A stretch of DNA of 64,000 nt, taken from JACDAN01 sp035265935. GTDB taxonomy: Bacteria; Actinomycetota; Thermoleophilia; Gaiellales; Gaiellaceae. The notes beneath the pieces were generated by a model that saw only the letters and a program-made list of their open reading frames with translations, did not search any database and was not told where the DNA came from. The translations under genes and the position numbers were made by a program. The DNA lies in assembly GCA_035265935.1 (NCBI GenBank), contig DATFOC010000077.1, positions 1 through 64,000 of the forward strand, in the 5' to 3' direction. Positions 14,162 through 22,876 of this stretch are shown here, piece by piece (position 1 is the first letter of the stretch; each line of letters opens with the position of its first letter).

Positions 14162-16159
14162 GTGAAACCAGCACCGCGGCTCAGTCGAACATCGCCTCCC
14201 GCCCGGCACTGGCTGCGCTTCGCGATCGTGCTGGCCTGTGCGTTTACGCTCGGCGCACCGCTGACGGCCGGAGCCGATTCCGGGGCGCAGACGACGCTCT
14301 CGCCCGGTCTTCTGGAGGCCGCCCACGCAGCACCGGATGAGGCGTTCAGGGTCATCATCGAGGGTGCGGCCGGCACGGCCGCCGTCTCGGAAAAGGTCCG
14401 CGTCGTCGCAGGCGGCGATGCGACCGAACTTCGCAGCTTCCTCACCGTTCCCGCGGTCGCCGGGACGCTGACCGGCAATGAAATCGTCGCGCTCGCGCAG
14501 GGCGCCGAGTCGCTCGTGATCACGCGCGACTCTCCTGTCACCGCCACGGACGACCCTCGACCTGACGATGCCCCGCCCCACGGAACGAGCGAGGTGCCGA
14601 CCGTGGCAGCGGACGCTGTCTCGCCGCCGTCGATTATCGGAACGGCAGAGGAAGGTCAGACGCTCACCGCGGCCGACGGAGACTGGGACCGCACGGAGCC
14701 CCTCGACTTTGCGCACCAGTGGCAGCGGTGCGACGCGCAGGGCGAGACGTGCGCCGACATTGCCGGCGCCACCGCGCCCAGCTACACCCTGGGTTCTGGC
14801 GACGTCGGGGCCACGCTCCGCCTCGCGGTCACCGCCAGCGGCCTCAGAGGCGAGCGGAGCGCCGTCTCAGAGCCCTCGGAGCCCGTTCTCGCGATCCCCG
14901 AGCCGCAGACCCGCTTCAAGCAGCACTGGCCCTATGTCGCCGGCGTGGCATCGCTCCTCTCCAGCTCGGAGGGCCAGGCGCTCGAGCCGCCGACGATCGC
15001 GATCGTCGACTCAGGAATCGACGCGGGGCGGGCCGACTTCGGCGGACGCGTAATCGCGCAGGTGAACCTGAGCTCCCGCGCCGGGAATCAGCCCGGGGAC
15101 GGCAACGGGCATGGAACCGCGGTAGCGAGCGTCGCCGCCGGGGAGGCCGACGGCTACGTGGGTGCGGCGCCGAACGCCAGGCTCGTTGCCGTCGAGGCAC
15201 TCGACGACGAAGGTGTCGCGTACCTGAGCGACGTCATCGCCGCCGCCGACTGGATCTACCTCAACCGAGAGCGGCTGAACATTCGCGTCGCCAACTTCTC
15301 GCTCCACGGCACGACCGTCGCGAGCCTCGTCTCGGATCCGCTCGACCGGGCGGTCGAGCGGCTCTGGCTGAGCGGTGTCGTGGTCGTCGCGGCGGCGGGC
15401 AACTACGCAGTGAACGGGGAGGAGAGCTTCGTGCCGTTCGCCCCGGCCAACGACCCGTTCGTGTTGACCGTCGGCGCCACGGACACCCGAGGGTCGTTCA
15501 CCCAGCGGGACGACGTCGCCGCGCCGTGGTCGGCGTGGGGATACACCCGCGACGGGTTCGCCAAGCCCGAGCTAGGGGCACCGGGGCGCTACATCGCCGC
15601 CGCCGTGTCCGCGGACACGAAGCTGGCGCGTGAGCGGCCGGAACGCATCGTCGAGCCCGGCTACATGCAGCTCTCCGGAACCTCGCTCGCGGCGCCGGTG
15701 GTCGCCGGCACGGCTGCGAATCTCCTGGCGGCGCACCCCGAGTGGACTCCGGATGAGGTGAAGGGCGCGCTCATGCTCACGGCGGAGCCGCTCGCACGCA
15801 CACGGCCGCGCTCCGCGGGCGTCGGCGCACTGAGCGCGGCCCGGGCTGCAGCTGCGGTCGACCCGCCCAATCCGAATCTCCCGCTCCAGCGGTTCCTCGT
15901 CCACGATCCCGGCGGCGGCTCGACGCCTGTCTTCGACGCGCCCGGCTGGACGACCGTCGCTCAGTCGGACCCGGCCTGGGCAAGTGTCGCGTGGGGCTCG
16001 GTTGCGTGGGGCTCCGCAGCGTGGTCGAGCGTGGCCTGGGGCTCCGTTGCATGGGGGTCGGTGGCCTGGGGGTCGGTGGCCTGGGGATCGGTTGCATGGG
16101 GGAGCAAGTCCGAGGACGACCTCCGACAAGAAGGCGGCTACTGGATTCGCAGGGACTGA
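14162..16159 (+). CDS. Secreted subtilisin-like serine protease (S8) with pentapeptide-repeat tail
   Basis: 665 residues. Signal peptide (hydrophobic about residues 19-33), a prodomain-like segment, then an inserted Ig-like domain (about residues 155-245, PPSIIGTAEEGQTLTAADG...FAHQWQRC) of the type common in Thermoleophilia surface proteins. The S8 domain has catalytic Asp283 (AIVDSGID), His317 (GNGHGTAVAS), oxyanion Asn in AAAGNY and Ser508 (LSGTSLAAP). The last 60 residues carry about nine AWGSV-type repeats. Likely an extracellular or cell-wall protease. GTG start precedes the basic n-region of the signal peptide. Confidence 0.92.
   Translation: MKPAPRLSRTSPPARHWLRFAIVLACAFTLGAPLTAGADSGAQTTLSPGLLEAAHAAPDEAFRVIIEGAAGTAAVSEKVRVVAGGDATELRSFLTVPAVAGTLTGNEIVALAQGAESLVITRDSPVTATDDPRPDDAPPHGTSEVPTVAADAVSPPSIIGTAEEGQTLTAADGDWDRTEPLDFAHQWQRCDAQGETCADIAGATAPSYTLGSGDVGATLRLAVTASGLRGERSAVSEPSEPVLAIPEPQTRFKQHWPYVAGVASLLSSSEGQALEPPTIAIVDSGIDAGRADFGGRVIAQVNLSSRAGNQPGDGNGHGTAVASVAAGEADGYVGAAPNARLVAVEALDDEGVAYLSDVIAAADWIYLNRERLNIRVANFSLHGTTVASLVSDPLDRAVERLWLSGVVVVAAAGNYAVNGEESFVPFAPANDPFVLTVGATDTRGSFTQRDDVAAPWSAWGYTRDGFAKPELGAPGRYIAAAVSADTKLARERPERIVEPGYMQLSGTSLAAPVVAGTAANLLAAHPEWTPDEVKGALMLTAEPLARTRPRSAGVGALSAARAAAAVDPPNPNLPLQRFLVHDPGGGSTPVFDAPGWTTVAQSDPAWASVAWGSVAWGSAAWSSVAWGSVAWGSVAWGSVAWGSVAWGSKSEDDLRQEGGYWIRRD
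15977..16105 (+). repeat. 15-bp tandem repeat coding for WGSVA units
   Basis: In-frame 15-nt units (tgg ggc tcg gtt gcg and close variants) give residues 606-648 of the subtilase as repeated WGSVA, with WASVA, WGSAA and WSSVA variants at the start. Third-codon variation is present, so it is selected at protein level rather than being a recent slippage product. Confidence 0.9.
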
Positions 16160-16299
16160 CCGCCGGAGGGGCGGTCAGTGGGGAGAGGGGCGGCGGAGAG
16201 CCATTTGGCGCTCTCCGCCGCCACCTCGGGGGAGAGCCCTGCTAGGAGTTGCGGCTACTCCGGCAGGGCTCCCGCTCACGCCGGACCAGAGGGTCCGGC
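16155..16299. terminator. Run of four consecutive hairpins downstream of the subtilase
   Basis: Four adjacent inverted repeats: ACTGACCGCC/GGCGGTCAGT (16155-16179, including the stop codon); GGCGGCGGAGAG/CTCTCCGCCGCC (16189-16222); AGCCCTGC/GCAGGGCT with an inner GGAGT/ACTCC stem (16235-16270); GCCGGACC/GGTCCGGC with an AGAG loop (16280-16299). No T-tract. Together they could stop transcription, protect the mRNA 3' end or be a structured RNA. The rest of the stretch to 16378 holds nothing else I can identify. Confidence 0.55.
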
Positions 16300-16378
16300 G
16301 GTAGTCCAAGCCCCGCCAATCTCCAGAGGCGCCTGTTCAGCGCGGCGGCGGTTGGGACGCGCCGGTCAGCCTGCCCGG

Positions 16379-16606
16379 TCACAGCGTCGCCCCGATGGTT
16401 GCCCGCCAGAACTCGTCGCTGGGGGCCTTGGTGAATTCGTCGTCGAGCAGGGTTCTGGGCGTCTCTCCAGTCTCCAGGGCGATGACGCCGACCAGCTGGC
16501 GAAGAGCGAGGATCGCCTCGGCGACCTCGATGTCCCCCGGCTGGAGCTCGAGGGCGTGTTGTATCTCTTCCGCAGCCACGCCGTCATGTTCGCCTCGCCC
16601 CCCCAT
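16379..16606 (-). CDS. Small acidic hypothetical protein
   Basis: Up to 75 residues, not recognised. GC-rich third codon positions and a balanced amino-acid content (IQHALELQPGDIEVAEAILA, DDEFTKAPSDEFWRATIG) favour real coding over the opposite-strand frame. It is helical and acidic. Start is uncertain: ATG at 16606 or an internal GTG at 16579. It is transcribed divergently from the SARP regulator, 40 bp apart. Confidence 0.5.
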   Translation of the reverse strand: MGGRGEHDGVAAEEIQHALELQPGDIEVAEAILALRQLVGVIALETGETPRTLLDDEFTKAPSDEFWRATIGATL

Positions 16607-16646
16607 CAGCCGGTAAGCGCTGGGTAATTTCTCTCCAAGGAGCGAG

Positions 16647-19600
16647 ATGGACTACCGCATCCTTGGTCCCCTCGAGATCCGCGCGGGAGATCGGCTGGTC
16701 CCGCTGCGGGGAGGCCGTCAGCGCGAGCTGATGGCCGTTCTCCTGCTGCGGGCGAACGAGATCGTCTCCAGCGACCGCTTGATCGACGAGCTCTGGGAGG
16801 GCGAGCCGCCGCCGACAGCCGCGAAGATGATCCAGAACGGCGTCTCTCAGCTGCGCAAGCTGATCGAGCCGGATGTGCTGGTCACCAGAAGCCCGGGCTA
16901 CCTGGTGGTCGTCCAACCGGACGAGCTGGACGCGCACAGGTTCCAGCGCACGGTCGAGGAAGCCAGGGCCGATCTCGGCGCGGGGGAGGCGGCACAGGCT
17001 GCGGCGGCGCTTCGGGAGGCAGACGGGCTGTGGCGCGGCCCGGCGCTTGCGGACTGCGCGGATATCCCGTTTGCGCGGGCAGAGGCGGCTAGGCTCGAGG
17101 AGCTGCGGTCGGCGGCAATCGAGGATCGGATCGAGGCTGAGCTCGAGCTCGGACGCCATTCCGACCTGGTCGCCGAGCTGGAGGCCCTTGTCGCCCAGTA
17201 CCCGCTGCGGGAGCGCCTGCGCGCGCAGCTCATGGTCGCCCTGTACCGATCGGGCCGTCAGGCAGAGGCCCTTCGCGTCTACCACGAGACGCGCGAGATT
17301 CTGGTCGAGGAGCTCGGGCTCGAGCCGGGCCGGGCGCTGCAGCGACTCGAGCGGGCGGTCCTCATTCATGATCCGGCGCTTGAGCTCCCTCGGGACGGGG
17401 CGCCGGAGCCGGCGCGAGACACCGTCTCACCTCGGGAGACCCGGAAGATGGTCTCCGTCGTCGCCGCCGACGTGCTCAGCCTCGGCGGGCCCCATGATCC
17501 GGAAACCCTCCGCCGCCCCATGTCACGCGCGGTCGAGACCGTGACCGGCGTGCTCGAGCGCCACGGCGCACGCACCGAGGCCTCGGCCGCCGGAGGTGTG
17601 ATCGCGATCTTCGGCGTCCCGACCATCCACGAGGACGACGCGCTGCGCGCCGTCAGAGCAGCAAGCGAGGCGCGCGATGCGCTTCTGGAGCTGAGACACG
17701 AGCTCGAGCGCGACTGGGACATCGCCATCGCGCTCCGATCCGGAGTGAACACTGGGGAGGTGGTGGCCGGTACCGCGGCTCGAACGCTGGTCGCCGGAGA
17801 CGCGGTCAACGTCGCCGCCCGGCTGCAGCAGGCTGCGGACCCGGGCGAGATCCTGCTCGACGAGCAGACCGAGCGGCTCGTGCGCGACGCGGTGCGAACC
17901 GAGCGGGTCGATCCGGATGCGCTCAAGGCAACGGGTCGCGAGTCGGCCTGGCGGCTACTCGAACTGGCGCCAGAAACCCCCGGCTACCTCCGACGGCTCG
18001 AGACGCCGCTCGTCGGCCGGGTCGACGAGCTCGACCAGCTTCAGCAGTGCTTCGAGCGGGCGGTGGGGGAGCGGGCCGCCAAACTCTTCACGGTCTTCGG
18101 CCCCGCCGGCATCGGCAAGACCAGGCTCGCGAGGGAGCTCGTCGGCTCTATCGCCGAGCGGGCCACGGTGCTTCAGGGCCACTGTCCGTCCTACGGCGAA
18201 GGGATCACGTTCTGGCCCCTCCGTGAGATCGTCGAGCAGGTCGGCGACCTGTCGGCGGCGCTCGAGGGCGAGGAGGACGCTGACGCGATCGGCGACCGGA
18301 TTCTCGGCGCGGTCGGGCTCTCCGGGCAGCAGACCACGAACGAGGAGATGTTCTGGGCGGCACGGAAGCTCTTTGAGGCGCTTGCTCGACGACGTCCGCT
18401 CGTCGTCCTCCTGGAGGACGCCCACTGGGCCGAGCCTGCGCTCCTGGACCTCGTCGAGCACATCGTGGAGTGGTCGAGTGACGCACCTATCGTTTTTGTC
18501 TGTCTCGGCCGGTCCGAGCTGGTGGACGAGCGGCCCCGGTTGGCCGGCGGCCGAGCGAACGTCGTCTCGGTCGTCCTCGAGCCGCTCACGGAGCAGGAGA
18601 CCGACGAGCTGATCGACGGGCTCCGCGGCGACATCGAGCTCGCCGGCGAAACGCGTGCCCGGATCGCGACCTCGGCTGAGGGCAATCCGCTCTTCATCGA
18701 ACAGATGCTCGCGATGGTGGCTGAGCAGGGTGCCGACGGCGGAGGCGAGGTTCCCATCCCGCCCACGATCCACGCCCTGCTCGCAGCCCGGCTCGAGCGG
18801 CTGGGCCCAGGCGAGCGGTCGGTTCTCGAACGGGGCTCGGTGATGGGACGGGAGTTCAGCCGGGATGCGCTCGTCGAGCTCCTGCCGAAGGACGAGTGGC
18901 CGGCGGTAGGCGCCGCACTCGAGAGCGTCGTGCGGCGCGAGCTGCTCCGGCCGGTGAGGGACGAGACCTTTCGGTTTCGCCATCTGCTGCTGCTCGAGGT
19001 CGCCTACGACTCCATCCCCAAGCTCGAGCGTGCCGAGCTCCACGAGCGTCATGGAGACTGGGTTGAGCAGAACGGCGGGGACGAGGAGATCGTCGGCTAC
19101 CACCTGGAGCGCGCGCACGCGTATCGCGCCTCGTTGGGCCCCGTCGACGCCGAGGGCCGGGCACTGGCCCGGCGCGCCGCAACGCGGCTCGGCGCCGCCG
19201 GCCGTCGAGCGTACGAGCGCGGCGACCTCCATGCGGCTGTTGGCTTGCTATCACGGGCGGCCGACCTGCTCGAGCCGGGAGCGGCCGGACGAGTCGAGCT
19301 CCTGGCCGACCTCGGTGAGGCGCTGCGCGAGACGGGTGAGTTCGACCGGGCCCAGTCAGTGCTCGAGGAGGTCATCCGAACCGCATCGGCGGCCGGGGAC
19401 GACGTGCTGGAGGCGCGCGCACAGGTCATTCGGCTCCGGCTGAGGCTGCTGACCGACACCGAGGTGACGGAGGAGGTCGTTCGCCAGGCGGAGCCCCTGA
19501 TCGAGACATTCGAGCAGGCCGGAGACGACCGTCTGCTCGCGAAGGCGTGGGAGCTGCTTGCCTGGGCTCCGTGGTTCCACTGCCGGGCGGCGGCGACCGT

Positions 19601-20402
19601 CGATGCACTGGAGCGTGCGATCGAGCACGCACGTCGTGCAGGCGACGCCCGCACAGAGGCGCAGAGCCTCAACCTCTCGATCGGAGCGGCCTTCTTCGGC
19701 CCGATGCCGGCACCGGACGCGATTCGGCTGTGCGAGAAGATCCTGGCGGATCCGGTTCAGCAGCAGCGGAACCGCGCTTCGGCGCTCCGAGCGCTTGCCG
19801 GCCTCAAGGCGATGGTGGGCGCGTTCGGAGAGGCGCGCGAGCTCGTGGACGCCCACAAGGCGATCATGCAGGAGCTGGGTCTTCGAGTGACCGCGGCCGC
19901 TGCCGCCGAGACCTACGGCATCGTCGAGATGCTCGCCGGCGACGCAGGCGCAGCGGAGCGCGAGCTCGCTTCGGGCTACGGGCTCCTGGAGGAGTTCGGG
20001 GAGACCCAGAACTTCCCGGATCTCGCGGCCAAGCTCGCGGACGCGCTCTACGTCCAGGGACAGGACGATCAAGCGCTCGAGCTCAGCAAGGTCAGCGAGG
20101 CTGCGACCGCGCCGGACGATCGGTCTGCGGGTGTTCAGTGGCGGGCCGTGCGGGCGAAGCTGCACGCCCGGGGCGGCGAGTTAGCTGCGGCCGAGGCGTT
20201 GGCCAGGGAGGCGGTGGCGCTCGCCGACGAGACCGACTTCACCGTGCTGCGCGCCGACGCTTTCATGGATCTGGCCGAGGTGCTGCGGAGGGCCGGCCGC
20301 GAGAACGAGTCTCCGCCCTACGTCGAACGGGCGCTCGAGCTCTACGAGCAGAAGGGCAACGTGGTGGCGGCCGGCAGGGCGCGCCGTATACTGGATGCAT
20401 AG
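16647..20402 (+). CDS. Giant SARP/BTAD regulator with degenerate cyclase, AAA ATPase and TPR domains
   Basis: 1251 residues. Order: OmpR-type winged helix (about 1-92, LRGGRQRELMAVLLLRANE), BTAD domain (about 95-245), class III cyclase homology (about 265-430), STAND-type ATPase with P-loop GPAGIGKTRLAREL (about 485) and LLEDAHWAEP Walker B, then TPR-like helices to the end. In the cyclase part the second metal Asp is missing (EASAAGGVIAIFGVP where active relatives have GDAVMAVFG), so it is probably a sensor rather than an enzyme. Likely a transcription activator switched by nucleotide and ligand. AAGGAG 5 nt before the ATG. Confidence 0.9.
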   Translation: MDYRILGPLEIRAGDRLVPLRGGRQRELMAVLLLRANEIVSSDRLIDELWEGEPPPTAAKMIQNGVSQLRKLIEPDVLVTRSPGYLVVVQPDELDAHRFQRTVEEARADLGAGEAAQAAAALREADGLWRGPALADCADIPFARAEAARLEELRSAAIEDRIEAELELGRHSDLVAELEALVAQYPLRERLRAQLMVALYRSGRQAEALRVYHETREILVEELGLEPGRALQRLERAVLIHDPALELPRDGAPEPARDTVSPRETRKMVSVVAADVLSLGGPHDPETLRRPMSRAVETVTGVLERHGARTEASAAGGVIAIFGVPTIHEDDALRAVRAASEARDALLELRHELERDWDIAIALRSGVNTGEVVAGTAARTLVAGDAVNVAARLQQAADPGEILLDEQTERLVRDAVRTERVDPDALKATGRESAWRLLELAPETPGYLRRLETPLVGRVDELDQLQQCFERAVGERAAKLFTVFGPAGIGKTRLARELVGSIAERATVLQGHCPSYGEGITFWPLREIVEQVGDLSAALEGEEDADAIGDRILGAVGLSGQQTTNEEMFWAARKLFEALARRRPLVVLLEDAHWAEPALLDLVEHIVEWSSDAPIVFVCLGRSELVDERPRLAGGRANVVSVVLEPLTEQETDELIDGLRGDIELAGETRARIATSAEGNPLFIEQMLAMVAEQGADGGGEVPIPPTIHALLAARLERLGPGERSVLERGSVMGREFSRDALVELLPKDEWPAVGAALESVVRRELLRPVRDETFRFRHLLLLEVAYDSIPKLERAELHERHGDWVEQNGGDEEIVGYHLERAHAYRASLGPVDAEGRALARRAATRLGAAGRRAYERGDLHAAVGLLSRAADLLEPGAAGRVELLADLGEALRETGEFDRAQSVLEEVIRTASAAGDDVLEARAQVIRLRLRLLTDTEVTEEVVRQAEPLIETFEQAGDDRLLAKAWELLAWAPWFHCRAAATVDALERAIEHARRAGDARTEAQSLNLSIGAAFFGPMPAPDAIRLCEKILADPVQQQRNRASALRALAGLKAMVGAFGEARELVDAHKAIMQELGLRVTAAAAAETYGIVEMLAGDAGAAERELASGYGLLEEFGETQNFPDLAAKLADALYVQGQDDQALELSKVSEAATAPDDRSAGVQWRAVRAKLHARGGELAAAEALAREAVALADETDFTVLRADAFMDLAEVLRRAGRENESPPYVERALELYEQKGNVVAAGRARRILDA

Positions 20403-20461
20403 TCGCTGCCTGACCACATCCGTTTTCTGGAGCGCCGCCGGAAGGCTGGCGTCGGCGAGTG

Positions 20462-22876
20462 ATGAACTCTCTCTACAACCCCAAGGGCGTCGAGGAGCGC
20501 TGGCAGCAGACCTGGGAGGCCGAGGGCCACTACCGCGCCGACCCCGAGGCGCCGGGCGAGCCATTCTCGATCGCGCTGCCGCCGCCGAACGTGACGGGGA
20601 ACCTGCACATGGGCCATGCGCTGAACGCGTCCACACAGGACGTGCTCAACCGCTGGCACCGTATGCGCGGCTTCAACGTGCTCTGGCAGCCGGGCTACGA
20701 CCACGCGTCGATCTCGGTGCACGCCGTGATCGAGCGGCAGCTTCTGGCCGAGGGGACGAACCGGTTCGAGCTCGGCCGTGAGGCATTCGTCGAACGAACC
20801 TGGAAGTGGCTCGAGGAGTACGGCGGGATCATCATGGGACAGCTGCGGAAGCTCGGCGCCTCGCTCGACTACTCGCGCGAGCGCTTCACGATGGACGACG
20901 CCTACATCCGGGCCGTCTACCGCTTCTTCGTCCACCTGCACGGACGCGGGTGGGTCTACAAGGACAACCGGATCGTCAACTGGTGCCCGGGGTGCCGGAC
21001 GTCGGTGTCGGACCTCGAGGTGGCGTATCGCGACGTGGACGATGCTCTGACCAGGGTTCGCTACCCGCTCGCCGACGGCTCGGGGTCGATCTCGATCGCG
21101 ACCGTGCGGCCGCCGACGATCCTCGGAGACGTCGCGGTCGCGGTGCACCCCGAGGACGAGCGGTACCGCGAGCTCGTAGGCAAGGAGGCGGTCGTGCCCT
21201 ACGTGGAGCGGCAGGTGCCTATCGTCGCCGACGCGCGCGTGGATCCTGCGTTCGGCACCGGAGCGCTCAAGATCACACCGGGCCACGATGCAACCGACTT
21301 CGAGATCGGGCGGGACCACGCCCTGCCCGAGCTGACGGTAATCGGACTCGACGGCCGGATGAACGAGCACGCCGGCGACCTTGCCGGTGCGACCCAGGAG
21401 GAGGCAGAAACGCGGATCCTCGACTGGTTGCGCGAGCACGACCAGCTCGAAGCACGCGAGTCGTATCGTCACTCGGTCGGCCACTGCGAACGCTCAAAGG
21501 ACCGGATCGAGCCGCTCATCACCGAGCAGTGGTACGTCGACATGAGGGAGCTAGCAGCGCCGGCAGCCGCTGCGATCCGCGCGGGCGGCGTGAAGTTCAC
21601 GCCGGCGAACCAGGGCGGCGTCGCTCTCGAGTGGCTCGAGAAGATCCGGCCCTGGAACATCTCGCGGCAGCTCTGGTGGGGCCAGCGGATCCCTGCCTGG
21701 TACTGCCCGCATGGACACACCACAGTGGCCGAGAGCGAGCCATCCACGTGCGCCGAGTGCGGGAGGGCCGAGCTCCGGCAGGACGAGGACGTGTTCGACA
21801 CGTGGTTCTCGTCGGCACTCTGGCCGTTTGCGACGCTCGGCTGGCCCGAGCAGACGCGCGAGCTCGAGGTCTACTACCCGACGGACGTCGTCTCGACCGC
21901 CCGCGACATCATCTTCCTCTGGGTGGCTCGGATGATGATGGCGGGCCAGGAGCTGACCGGCGCCATGCCGTTCCATGACGTGATCATCCACTCGCTCGTG
22001 CTGGCGTCGGACGGACGGAGGATGTCGAAGAGTCTCGGCACCGGAATCGAGCCGGATGACGTCATCGACCAGTACGGGGCCGACGCGACGCGGTACGGGT
22101 TGCTGAAGATGTCCTCGACCCAGGACGTGCGCTTCTCGCAGGGGTTCATCGAGGAGGGCCGGAAGCTGGCGAACAAGCTCTGGAACGTGGCGCGGCTGAT
22201 CCTCGCGAACGCCGAGGGCGTCAAGCCGGACACGCGGCCGCAAGCCTTCGAGGAGCAGTGGATGATCGCCCGGCTCGACGAGGCCCACGCGGAGGTCACG
22301 GACTCGATCGCGTCGTTCGAGTTCGCACGCCTGGCCGGCGCCCTCTACCGCACGACGTTCGACGACTTCTGCGACTGGTACGCAGAGGCGATCAAGCCGC
22401 GGCTGTATGACCGGGACCCGGACGCGCTCGCGACGTCCCTCGCCCTGCTCGAACGGCTGCTTGCCTACCTCCATCCGGTGATGCCGCACGTGACCGAGGA
22501 GATCTGGACCGCGCTTCCCGACCGCCGCAACCGGCTGATCCGCGCGCCCTGGCCGAAGCCCGATGGCCGTTTCAGCGAGACGCAGCCACCGTTCGAGGAG
22601 ATCCGGAACGCAGCCGAGATCTTCCGCCGCAGCGGAGCGATCGTCGAGCTCGACGAGGAGCAGCGCCGGATCTTCGAGGCCGTCGTCAAGCCCGACCGCG
22701 TCCGGGCTGACGGCGATCCCACCGCCGAGATCGAGCGCCTGCGCGGCGAGATCGCGCGAGCCGAGGATATGCTCGGCAACGAGCGTTTCGTCGCACGAGC
22801 CCCCGAGGACGTCGTCGAGGCCGAGCGCGAGAAGCTCGCTCGCTATCGCCGTGAGCTCGAAGCTCTCGCCGGCTAG
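20462..22876 (+). CDS. valS: Valyl-tRNA synthetase
   Basis: 804 residues from ATG 20462 (a GTG directly before it, 20459, is an alternative). Class I synthetase: the HIGH motif appears as NVTGNLHMGHAL (about residue 44), KMSKS as RMSKSLGTG (about 520), with the CP1 editing insertion between them and an anticodon-binding domain plus a coiled-coil tail at the C-terminus (EIERLRGEIARAEDML...AERE). It charges tRNA-Val and hydrolyses mischarged Thr-tRNA. There is only 56 nt after the SARP gene and no T-box leader. folC starts inside its last codons. Confidence 0.97.
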   Translation: MNSLYNPKGVEERWQQTWEAEGHYRADPEAPGEPFSIALPPPNVTGNLHMGHALNASTQDVLNRWHRMRGFNVLWQPGYDHASISVHAVIERQLLAEGTNRFELGREAFVERTWKWLEEYGGIIMGQLRKLGASLDYSRERFTMDDAYIRAVYRFFVHLHGRGWVYKDNRIVNWCPGCRTSVSDLEVAYRDVDDALTRVRYPLADGSGSISIATVRPPTILGDVAVAVHPEDERYRELVGKEAVVPYVERQVPIVADARVDPAFGTGALKITPGHDATDFEIGRDHALPELTVIGLDGRMNEHAGDLAGATQEEAETRILDWLREHDQLEARESYRHSVGHCERSKDRIEPLITEQWYVDMRELAAPAAAAIRAGGVKFTPANQGGVALEWLEKIRPWNISRQLWWGQRIPAWYCPHGHTTVAESEPSTCAECGRAELRQDEDVFDTWFSSALWPFATLGWPEQTRELEVYYPTDVVSTARDIIFLWVARMMMAGQELTGAMPFHDVIIHSLVLASDGRRMSKSLGTGIEPDDVIDQYGADATRYGLLKMSSTQDVRFSQGFIEEGRKLANKLWNVARLILANAEGVKPDTRPQAFEEQWMIARLDEAHAEVTDSIASFEFARLAGALYRTTFDDFCDWYAEAIKPRLYDRDPDALATSLALLERLLAYLHPVMPHVTEEIWTALPDRRNRLIRAPWPKPDGRFSETQPPFEEIRNAAEIFRRSGAIVELDEEQRRIFEAVVKPDRVRADGDPTAEIERLRGEIARAEDMLGNERFVARAPEDVVEAEREKLARYRRELEALAG

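Noticed and set aside
12775..14547. A 590-codon antisense frame across clpX and the subtilase start
   Set aside because: It spans two well-supported sense genes and the intergenic hairpin and shows no family motif.
16178..16627. A 149-codon plus-strand frame between the subtilase and the SARP gene
   Set aside because: It covers the hairpin run and lies antisense to a frame with better codon composition (16379-16606).
20403..20461. T-box or other tRNA-sensing leader for valS
   Set aside because: The gap after the SARP gene is only 56 nt and contains neither a T-box core nor a terminator/antiterminator.
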